A stretch of DNA of 6,023 nt, taken from assembly GCA_002293365.1 (NCBI GenBank), contig DBDD01000106.1, positions 1,461-7,483 on the forward strand, written 5' to 3'. Made by a program: the position numbers and the translations under genes. Source of the stretch: Christensenella sp. UBA941 (lineage in GTDB: Bacteria > Bacillota > Clostridia > Christensenellales > UBA941). How positions within the stretch are numbered: position 1 is the first letter of the stretch; every line of letters starts with the position of its first letter. Under the pieces are notes generated by a model, which saw nothing but the letters and a program-made list of their open reading frames with translations, did not search any database and had not been told where the DNA came from. Below, piece after piece: positions 1 to 5,091 of this stretch.

Positions 1-653
1 ATGCCGGATATGCGCGCGGCCTCGGCGTTGGAGCCTACGGCGAAGAAACGGCGGCCCGTACGCGTATAGTTCAGGAAGTAATACGCGATTACGAAGACCA
101 ATAGCGCGATGAAAACGAGGTTGTTTATGCCTACGCGCCCTGTAGCGGTATCGAAGCCGACGGAGCCCGTAGCCAGGTTTTTAAACGAATCGCTCATTTG
201 GTGGGCGCTGACCCACGCTCCGTCGGAGGCGAGGAATACCGCACCCCGGTATACGTAGCATAATCCGAGCGAGGCTATGATGGGCAGTACGTTCAGCTTT
301 GCGACCAAAAGCCCGACGAGCACGCCTTGAACGAGCCCGCATGCTACACCTTCGAGCATCGCCACAAACGGGCTAAGCGCGGGATCCGCCGCGACGTGCA
401 GCGCTACGATCATGCCGGAGAGCGCGATATTCGCGCCGATAGAGAGGTCGATGCCCCCCGTAAGTATAACGATCATCATGCCGATTGAAAGGATAGCGAT
501 TATGGCCGTATTCGTTAGAAGATTGCTGATATTGACCGGCGTCATAAAATTCGAGTTGAAGAGCTGCACGATAATGCACAGCACCACTATAAATACCAGC
601 AAGCCCAGCTCGCGAAAGCTGGATAGAGTAACTTTTTTTCCCGTCTTCTCCAT
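1..653 (-). CDS. CUT2-family sugar ABC transporter permease, probably for L-rhamnose (partial, C-terminus missing)
   Basis: Inner-membrane permease of a ribose/rhamnose-type ABC importer. The gene starts at ATG 653-651 and stays open to the left edge, giving 217 complete codons with no stop; RbsC-type permeases are about 320 residues, so roughly a third is missing. The translation has hydrophobic segments near residues 17-32, 48-65, 97-118, 122-141 and 177-195. It carries the family motif 'GGIDLSIGA' at 66-74, and near 197-217 the cytoplasmic 'TRTGRRFFAVGSNAEAARISG' stretch that corresponds to the ATPase-contact loop of RbsC-like proteins. An AAGGA Shine-Dalgarno lies 8 nt before the ATG and overlaps the end of the ATPase gene, whose stop is 13 nt upstream, so translation is probably coupled. 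The rhamnose assignment comes from the neighbouring rhaM and rhaA, not from the permease itself. It would correspond to RhaP or RhaQ of Rhizobium, but I cannot tell which. Confidence 0.9.
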   Translation of the reverse strand, partial: MEKTGKKVTLSSFRELGLLVFIVVLCIIVQLFNSNFMTPVNISNLLTNTAIIAILSIGMMIVILTGGIDLSIGANIALSGMIVALHVAADPALSPFVAMLEGVACGLVQGVLVGLLVAKLNVLPIIASLGLCYVYRGAVFLASDGAWVSAHQMSDSFKNLATGSVGFDTATGRVGINNLVFIALLVFVIAYYFLNYTRTGRRFFAVGSNAEAARISG

Positions 654-666
654 GCGCTTAATCCTT

Positions 667-2172
667 TCAGCCCGCTTGATTACGGCGCATCATCGAGGCT
701 TCGAGGATAGCCTCCTGCGACGTTTCGTGCGTGTTCAGCACGCACATCACCCTACCCTCGCGCATGACGACGACCCGGTCGCTCATGCCGAGTACCTCGG
801 GCATTTCGGACGAGACCATCAGTATCCCGATACCCTCTGCCGAAAGCTCCCGCATGATTTCGTATATAGCGTATTTTGCACCGACGTCGACGCCCTTCGT
901 CGGCTCGTCGAGCATGATGAACTTTAGCGAACTCGCCAAAAGCTTCGCGACGATGACCTTTTGCTGATTGCCGCCCGAAAGCGAGCTTGCCAAGTCTTGG
1001 ATACTCGTGCATTTTACGCCGACGAGCTGCGAAAGCCGCTCGGCCGTCTCGTTTTCGCTCTTTACGCTTAAGAGGCCGCGTTTGGCGTGTTGATCGAGCG
1101 TGGCGAGCGTAATATTTTTGCCGATAGACCAATCGAGGATAAGGCCTTGCTTTTGGCGATCCTCCGGCAGGTAGCCGATGCCGAGCTTCATGGCCGCCCG
1201 GGGGCTATTCGGGCTCACTGCGGCACCGTTTAGCGTAAGTTTGCCTTTATCCAGCGGCCAATGTCCGAATATCGCGGCGCATACCTCGCTGCGCCCCGCG
1301 CCGACCAGGCCGGATAGAGCGACGATTTCGCCAGCGCGCACGTCGAAGGAGACGTCCGCGAAGTAGCCCGTTTTGTATAAACCCTCGGCGCGGAAGACTT
1401 CATCGCCGATCTCGTTGCTTTTGGGCGGATACATTTGCTTTAGCTCGCGCCCGACCATAGCGTAGATGAGCTTTTCTTGCTCTATTCCGTCCACAGGCCA
1501 GCTGCCTATATACTTGCTGTCGCGAAGGACGGTAACCTGGCTCGCTACGCGGTACATGTCCTCGAAGCGGTGCGAGATGAAGATTATGCCCTTGCCCTCG
1601 TCGCGCAGCTGGAGCGTAATACGGTATAGTTCCTCGCTTTCGCGCTTGGAGAGCGCGGCGGTAGGCTCATCCATGATGATGATTCGAGCGTTGATGGAGA
1701 GCGCCTTGGCGATTTCGACGATCTGCTGCTGGGCGACGCTAAGATTGCCCATCGTCGTCTTCGGGTCTATATCCGTGCCGAGCTGCTTGAGGTACAGCGC
1801 CGCCTTATCGCGCATCTCCTTCCAATTCATCTTTTTAAGCTTGGGGGAGATGACCTCGTGCCCCACGAAGATATTTTCCGCGACGGAAAGGTCGGGATAG
1901 CACGTAACGTGTTGATAAATCGCGGCGATGCCCATGGCCGTCGCCTCGCGCGGGTTGATGAAATCAACTTTTTTGCCGTCTATGTACATCTCGCCGCAGT
2001 CGGGCTTGTGTACGCCCGTGATCACTTTTATAAACGTCGATTTACCCGCGCCGTTTTCGCCCATCAGCGCGTGTATCTGGCCGGATTTGAGCTGGAAATG
2101 CACGTCGTCGAGCGCCTTTACGCCCGGGAACGTCTTGGATACGCCTTTTAATTCCAATAACAATTCGGACAT
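667..2172 (-). CDS. CUT2-family sugar ABC transporter ATP-binding protein (RbsA/RhaT-like, two ATPase domains)
   Basis: Cytoplasmic ATPase that powers the adjacent permease; 501 residues from the chosen start, normal for RbsA/MglA/XylG proteins. Numbering here is from M1 at 2172. Domain 1 has Walker A 'GENGAGKST' (38-46), Q-loop Gln87, signature 'LSVAQQQ' (144-150), Walker B 'IIIMDEPT' (164-171) and H-loop His201. Domain 2 has the degenerate Walker A 'GLVGAGRSE' (288-296, Arg for Lys), signature 'LSGGNQQK' (398-405), Walker B 'LDEPTKG' (421-427), and Ser where the H-loop His would be ('MVSSEMPE'). This asymmetry is normal for the family and is not decay. TTG codons at 2181 and 2178 could lengthen the protein, but the GGAGAGG site lies only 1 and 4 nt from them against 10 nt from ATG 2172. 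Fourth-in-line context after rhaM and rhaA suggests L-rhamnose as substrate; related deoxy sugars or pentoses cannot be excluded. Confidence 0.95.
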   Translation of the reverse strand: MSELLLELKGVSKTFPGVKALDDVHFQLKSGQIHALMGENGAGKSTFIKVITGVHKPDCGEMYIDGKKVDFINPREATAMGIAAIYQHVTCYPDLSVAENIFVGHEVISPKLKKMNWKEMRDKAALYLKQLGTDIDPKTTMGNLSVAQQQIVEIAKALSINARIIIMDEPTAALSKRESEELYRITLQLRDEGKGIIFISHRFEDMYRVASQVTVLRDSKYIGSWPVDGIEQEKLIYAMVGRELKQMYPPKSNEIGDEVFRAEGLYKTGYFADVSFDVRAGEIVALSGLVGAGRSEVCAAIFGHWPLDKGKLTLNGAAVSPNSPRAAMKLGIGYLPEDRQKQGLILDWSIGKNITLATLDQHAKRGLLSVKSENETAERLSQLVGVKCTSIQDLASSLSGGNQQKVIVAKLLASSLKFIMLDEPTKGVDVGAKYAIYEIMRELSAEGIGILMVSSEMPEVLGMSDRVVVMREGRVMCVLNTHETSQEAILEASMMRRNQAG

Positions 2173-2182
2173 GGACAACAAT

Positions 2183-2189
2183 CCTCTCC
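2183..2189 (-). promoter_or_regulatory. Ribosome binding site of the ABC ATPase gene
   Basis: GGAGAGG on the minus strand, 10 nt before ATG 2172. It settles the start at 2172 rather than the in-frame TTG codons at 2181 and 2178, which are too close. It lies only four bases from the left arm of the inverted repeat at 2194-2268, so the hairpin ends just upstream of the ribosome-binding region in the mRNA. Confidence 0.7.
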
Positions 2190-2193
2190 ATAT

Positions 2194-2268
2194 TGTAGGG
2201 GCGAACTGTGTTCGCCCGTCACATCGCGAACCAGGGTGTATCGCGGGCGAACACAGTCCGCCCCTACA
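2194..2268. repeat. 25-bp inverted repeat (REP/MITE-like palindromic element) inside the operon
   Basis: Left arm 2194-2218 (begins tgtaggggcgaa) and right arm 2244-2268 (ends cgcccctaca) are reverse complements over 25 bp with one mismatch (A2204 opposite C2258) and a 25-nt loop. It occupies most of the 98-bp gap between rhaA and the ATPase gene, ending two bases before the rhaA stop codon and starting four bases before the ATPase ribosome binding site. In the minus-strand mRNA the mismatch becomes a G-U wobble, so the operon transcript can pair along all 25 positions. No U-rich run follows the stem in either direction, so it is not a classical intrinsic terminator. The 'taggggcg...ttcgccc' look resembles dispersed palindromes that I recall from clostridial genomes; that is memory, not a search. 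It may act as an mRNA processing or stability element, or be a passenger insertion. Confidence 0.85.
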
Positions 2269-2270
2269 GG

Positions 2271-3536
2271 TTACCGCTTGCTCAATACGTCGCGTTCGTA
2301 CGTTTTCGCCTGTTTAATCCAATTTTCGCCCACAGGCACGCCCTTCGTATGGCAATAATAATCCCAAACAGCGCCGCTGGGCAGCGTTTTTCGTTCTTCA
2401 AGAAGCGCCAGGCGCGATGAGAAATCCTCCTCGCGCTCGGCCTTGCGAATGGCCTCTATCGGCGCGAGCGCGGCGGAAAGAATGGCCTTTCGCGCGTTGC
2501 GCATGCCTATGGCCCAGGCCATAACGCGGTTTATGGAAGCGTCGAAGAAGTCGAGCCCTATGAAAACGCGGCTTTCGAAGCCGTTCCATAGGATTTCATC
2601 CATTATGCGCTGCAATTCGTCGTCTAAGGCGATTACGTGGTCGCTGTCCCAGCGGACGCCGCGGCTTACGTGTAGCAGAATTTTGTCGAGATAGCACAAT
2701 ACTGCCGAAATCTTCGCGCTTATGTACTCCGTTGGGTGGAAATGCCCGCTGTCCAGCGTATAGAAAAGATTGTTGCGGATAGCGTAGCCGAGCGAGAATT
2801 CGTGGCTCGCGACGGTATAGCTCTCGACGCCCATGCCGAAAAGCTTGCTTTCGAGCGAACACGGCACGAGCTCTTTATCTATCGGAGCGGCAAAAATTTC
2901 GTCGAGCGAACGCGTCATAAGCTCGCGGTAATAGCGCGTATCGGCGCAGGTATCCTTGAAGCCGTCGGGCATCCAGTAGTTCACGGCGCAAGGCTGGTTC
3001 AGTCCCTTGGCAAACTCAAGAGCTATTTCGCGGCAGCGCTTGCCGTGTTCGATCCAGAATTTGCGTACGTCTTCCTTGAGGCTCGCTAAAGAGAAGTCGC
3101 CGTCCATCATGGGGTGCGAAAAATACGTCGGGTTAAAATCGAGGCCAAGGCCGTTTTCTTTTGCCCAGTCCAGCCAGCCGGAGAATTGTTCGATCGTGTA
3201 CGCGTCCCTGTCGATTGTTTTGCCGTTTTTTTCGGCGTAGCTCGCGTGGAGGTTCAGCTTTGTTTTGCCGGGGATAAAAGAAAGAGCCGCGTTGATATCT
3301 TGGCGCAGCTCGCCGGGCGTCCTTGCCCGTCCAGGATAGCTGCCCGTCGTAGCTATACCGCCTGATAGCTCGCCCGTACCGTCGAAGCCGATTACGTCGT
3401 CGCCTTGCCAGCAATGCATAGACACCGCTATAGCGTCCGCGCGCTCGATAGCCGCGTTTGTGTCTACGCCATAAGCCGCGTAGCGCTCCTTTGCGTATTC
3501 AAAGCCCTTTTCGATTTGCTTTTCGTTAATTGACAT
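2271..3536 (-). CDS. rhaA: L-rhamnose isomerase
   Basis: Cytoplasmic metal-dependent isomerase converting L-rhamnose to L-rhamnulose, the first committed step of phosphorylative rhamnose catabolism (EC 5.3.1.14). At 421 residues it matches E. coli RhaA (419). Recognisable family blocks, in order, are 'SMHCWQGDDV' (39-48), 'NYWMPDG' (186-192), 'ESKLFGMGVESYTV' (229-242), 'LDSGHFHPTE' (261-270), 'LLHVSRGVRWDSDH' (287-300) and 'IGLDFFDASINR' (326-337). Aligned by eye with the E. coli enzyme, the likely metal ligands Glu229, Asp262, His265, His289, Asp297, Asp299 and Asp329 are all present, so the protein appears intact. The ATG at 3536 is supported by AAGGCGG 8 nt upstream. It follows rhaM by a 30-nt gap and is followed by the inverted repeat and then the ABC genes. 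Some Gram-positive and rhizobial annotations call this gene rhaI. Confidence 0.97.
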   Translation of the reverse strand: MSINEKQIEKGFEYAKERYAAYGVDTNAAIERADAIAVSMHCWQGDDVIGFDGTGELSGGIATTGSYPGRARTPGELRQDINAALSFIPGKTKLNLHASYAEKNGKTIDRDAYTIEQFSGWLDWAKENGLGLDFNPTYFSHPMMDGDFSLASLKEDVRKFWIEHGKRCREIALEFAKGLNQPCAVNYWMPDGFKDTCADTRYYRELMTRSLDEIFAAPIDKELVPCSLESKLFGMGVESYTVASHEFSLGYAIRNNLFYTLDSGHFHPTEYISAKISAVLCYLDKILLHVSRGVRWDSDHVIALDDELQRIMDEILWNGFESRVFIGLDFFDASINRVMAWAIGMRNARKAILSAALAPIEAIRKAEREEDFSSRLALLEERKTLPSGAVWDYYCHTKGVPVGENWIKQAKTYERDVLSKR

Positions 3537-3566
3537 CTCTTTCGCCGCCTTATGAAATAATATAAA

Positions 3567-3881
3567 TCACTTATGATAAAAAACTTGTTGAAGCAAGACG
3601 GAGGTACCTGTTTTCGGGTCGAATTCCATGATCATTACGTCTTTCATGTATTCGTTCCAGCGCGCGACGACTTCGCTTTCGGCCTGAACCTTGGAGGCGT
3701 ATTCGATCGATTCGCATTCGTAATAGCCAAACAGCTCGCTGCCCACGGACCAGATGGTATAGTTATGGATACCGGCTTCGTTTAATACGGCTGTCATCTC
3801 GGGCCAAATCTCGTCGTGGCGGCGGATGTATTCTTCGAGCTGTCCTTCGAGCACCCGCGCCTTCCATGCAAACCGTTCCAT
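3567..3881 (-). CDS. rhaM: L-rhamnose mutarotase
   Basis: Small cytoplasmic enzyme that interconverts the alpha and beta anomers of L-rhamnose, supplying the form used by the isomerase (EC 5.1.3.32). At 104 residues it has the same length as E. coli RhaM (YiiL). Family signatures are 'EEYIRRHDEIWPEM' (16-29), 'HNYTIW' (39-44), 'RWNEYMKDVM' (74-83) and the C-terminal 'LQQVFYH' (97-103). Tyr18 and His22, at the same positions as the E. coli active-site pair as I recall it, are both present. The ATG has an AAGGGGG Shine-Dalgarno 7 nt upstream. It is the first gene of the rhamnose operon, facing the divergent AraC regulator, with rhaA starting 30 nt after its stop. The rhizobial counterpart is RhaU. 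Confidence 0.96.
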   Translation of the reverse strand: MERFAWKARVLEGQLEEYIRRHDEIWPEMTAVLNEAGIHNYTIWSVGSELFGYYECESIEYASKVQAESEVVARWNEYMKDVMIMEFDPKTGTSVLLQQVFYHK

Positions 3882-3895
3882 AGATGAGCCCCCTT

Positions 3896-3961
3896 GTTAT
3901 ATCGTTATCTTGCTTTCGGGCAAAGCCGATTTTTTGTATCAAAATAACACTATCTTGTCGC
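3896..3961 (-). promoter_or_regulatory. Possible rhamnose operon promoter region (position uncertain)
   Basis: No strong minus-strand promoter is visible before rhaM, which would suit an operon needing an activator. Two weak candidates exist. The first is GCGACA (3956-3961), a 17-bp spacer, then TACAAA (3933-3938), each hexamer 4 of 6; its -35 overlaps the TATCTTG element at 3951-3957, as in class II activation by AraC-family proteins, and leaves a leader of about 45 nt. The second is TTGCCC (3918-3923), 16 bp, then TATAAC (3896-3901), closer to consensus, but transcription would then start inside the rhaM ribosome binding site. I prefer the first on these grounds; both are inference. Confidence 0.25.
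3906..3957. promoter_or_regulatory. Candidate regulator half-sites 1 and 2 (TATCTTG) on the rhaM side
   Basis: Two exact TATCTTG copies on the plus strand, at 3906-3912 and 3951-3957, 45 bp apart start to start. They share the word and orientation with the two copies on the regulator side. AraC-family proteins commonly bind directly repeated half-sites, so these are reasonable sites for the divergent regulator to control the rhamnose operon. The second overlaps the weak -35 candidate for rhaM; the first lies downstream of that promoter. Binding and direction of effect are inference. Confidence 0.45.
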
Positions 3962-4009
3962 TGCGCCGTACAGGCCGCGATAGAATGCCTTACCTTTAAA
4001 TCTCTACGC

Positions 4010-4038
4010 TTGAATTATTTAACAATATACGATATGAT
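4010..4038 (+). promoter_or_regulatory. Predicted sigma-A type promoter of the AraC-family regulator
   Basis: TTGAAT (4010-4015) and TATGAT (4033-4038) are separated by 17 bp, matching 4 of 6 and 5 of 6 consensus bases in an AT-rich stretch. Transcription would begin near 4045, at the 8-bp palindrome GTGTACAC (4042-4049), giving a leader of about 70 nt. The two TATCTTG-like elements at 4075-4102 then lie inside the transcribed leader, where bound regulator could block its own transcription. Confidence 0.55.
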
Positions 4039-4074
4039 TAAGTGTACACATTCTAGTTCTAAAAAACATCGAAC

Positions 4075-4102
4075 GATCTTGTCTTTTTATCATACTATCT
4101 TG
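4075..4102. promoter_or_regulatory. Candidate regulator half-sites 3 and 4 (GATCTTG / TATCTTG), 21 bp apart
   Basis: GATCTTG at 4075-4081 and TATCTTG at 4096-4102 are direct repeats with a 21-bp period, two helical turns, which is the arrangement expected for the two helix-turn-helix motifs of an AraC-type dimer or adjacent monomers. Upstream bases also agree: counting from ATC at 4068 and 4089, 11 of 14 positions match. The second copy ends just before the regulator's ribosome binding site. Likely role: autoregulation. This is inference from position and repetition. Confidence 0.5.
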
Positions 4103-4104
4103 GC

Positions 4105-4112
4105 AAGGAGGG
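4105..4112 (+). promoter_or_regulatory. Ribosome binding site of the AraC-family regulator
   Basis: AAGGAGGG lies three bases before ATG 4116, an unusually short spacing for a near-perfect Shine-Dalgarno (4 nt counted from the GGAGG core). The next in-frame ATG, at 4149, has only a poor upstream site, so 4116 is kept as the start. The tight spacing may lower translation of the regulator. Confidence 0.7.
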
Positions 4113-4115
4113 CAT

Positions 4116-4994
4116 ATGGAACAGGTTCAGTTAAGCTATGAGCTGGATATGGAAAAGGAGTCGATTTGGCTGAACGCGACGCCGAGCCCGGCGATTCGCG
4201 CGTCGCTGCCGTACATCCAGGAAATCGGAGACTTCATTTCGCACGAGAAATACTATACCAGAAGGAGCGGACTAGCTTCATACCTTATTAAGTATACGCT
4301 AAGCGGCGAGGGCGTTTTGGAATACGACGGGGCGACGTATACCGTACAGCCCGGCCAGATATTCTGGATCGACTGCCTAAAGCCGCAATACTACTATACC
4401 TCGCCGAAGACGAAAGCGTGGCGCGTGATATGGATGCATTTTTACGGCCCTACGACAAAGGCGTATTACGATCTTTTTCACGCGCAGAATCAGGGTGCGA
4501 ATACGCTGACGCTACCGCCGGACAACAACGTCGCCTCCGGCATACGCGAGCTGGCGAGCCTCTACCATTCGGCGGGGAGTATGCTCGCGGATGTGCGCGC
4601 CGCCGGGATGCTAACAAATATTATGAGCGAATGCTGCGGCGCGACGTTTTCCGGGCAAAGCTTTTTGGGGCTGCCGGAGAGCGTTCAGGAAGCGCGGGCA
4701 TACCTCGTAGATAATTATTCCGGGCGCATAACGCTCGACGACCTCGCGCGGCGGTATTCGATCAATAAATTTCACTTTCAAAAGCTTTTCAAAAAGCATA
4801 CGGGCTTTACGCCGAATGAATACCTTATTCTTACACGCCTAAATAACGCTAAGGAGTTCCTGCGGACGACGGATATGTCCATCGCGGCTGTGTCCGAGCG
4901 GGTGGGAGTGGAGAATGTGAGCCACTTTATCAATCTTTTCAAGAAGCACGAGGGGATTACGCCGAGCTTATATCGGCATAGGTGGTATAGGTAG
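4116..4994 (+). CDS. AraC-family transcriptional regulator, probable rhamnose operon activator
   Basis: A 292-residue DNA-binding regulator of the AraC/XylS family with an N-terminal sugar-sensing cupin and a C-terminal double helix-turn-helix. The N-terminal part (about 20-125) has the cupin-like strand pattern, including 'YTVQPGQIFWID' (75-86) and 'AWRVIWMHFYGP' (101-112). The C-terminal domain (about 188-290) has a first helix-turn-helix around 205-227 ('ITLDDLARRYSINKFHFQKLF') ending in 'GFTPNEYL', and a second around 255-277 ('SIAAVSERVGVENVSHFINLF') ending in 'GITPSLYR'; both are well preserved. Divergent orientation from rhaM suggests it senses L-rhamnose, or a product of it, and switches on the operon. 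It could be functionally like RhaS or RhaR of E. coli, but orthology is not shown, so no symbol is given. It appears to be its own transcription unit, though no terminator is visible after it. Confidence 0.93.
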   Translation: MEQVQLSYELDMEKESIWLNATPSPAIRASLPYIQEIGDFISHEKYYTRRSGLASYLIKYTLSGEGVLEYDGATYTVQPGQIFWIDCLKPQYYYTSPKTKAWRVIWMHFYGPTTKAYYDLFHAQNQGANTLTLPPDNNVASGIRELASLYHSAGSMLADVRAAGMLTNIMSECCGATFSGQSFLGLPESVQEARAYLVDNYSGRITLDDLARRYSINKFHFQKLFKKHTGFTPNEYLILTRLNNAKEFLRTTDMSIAAVSERVGVENVSHFINLFKKHEGITPSLYRHRWYR

Positions 4995-5047
4995 GGGAGG
5001 GGCATCTTCCATTTCCACCCATTTCTAAAGCATCCTCAGCTCTAATA

Positions 5048-5056
5048 TGCTATACT
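5048..5056 (+). promoter_or_regulatory. Extended -10 promoter of pyruvate kinase
   Basis: TGC-TATACT at 5048-5056 matches the extended -10 pattern TGnTATAAT, with 5 of 6 bases in the hexamer. The 17-bp-spaced -35 position (5028-5033, aagcat) is poor, which an extended -10 tolerates. Transcription would start near 5063, leaving a leader of about 29 nt with the AGAGG ribosome binding site at 5074-5078. This would make pyk independent of the regulator gene upstream. Confidence 0.5.
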
Positions 5057-5091
5057 GAATAAAAAACAAGCATAGAGGTATAGCTTATTAT

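Noticed and set aside
288..296. Apparent loss of the Walker A lysine in ATPase domain 2 as a sign of decay (positions are residues of the ATPase)
   Set aside because: A GLVGAGR-type second Walker A is normal for CUT2-family ATPases such as RbsA, so it is not a defect.
752..1132. 126-codon minus-strand open frame inside the ATPase gene
   Set aside because: It is a shifted frame of the ABC ATPase gene; its Arg-rich composition is typical of an out-of-frame shadow.
2194..2268. Reading the inverted repeat as an intrinsic terminator of the rhaM-rhaA transcript
   Set aside because: The sense-strand stem is followed by aauauggagagg, with no U-tract, and directly by the ATPase ribosome binding site.
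3912..3935. Small stem (gcttt/aaagc, loop cgggc) followed by a T run, resembling a plus-strand terminator
   Set aside because: The stem is only 5 bp, and no plus-strand gene ends here; it lies in the promoter region between divergent genes, so it is probably chance.
3884..4141. 85-codon plus-strand open frame across the divergent region
   Set aside because: It covers the promoter and operator region, overlaps the start of the regulator in a different frame, has no Shine-Dalgarno, and its translation resembles no protein I know.
4995..5047. Possible terminator after the regulator gene
   Set aside because: The only pairing seen, ggtgg (4981-4985) with ccacc (5015-5019), is 5 bp with a 29-nt loop and no T run after it.
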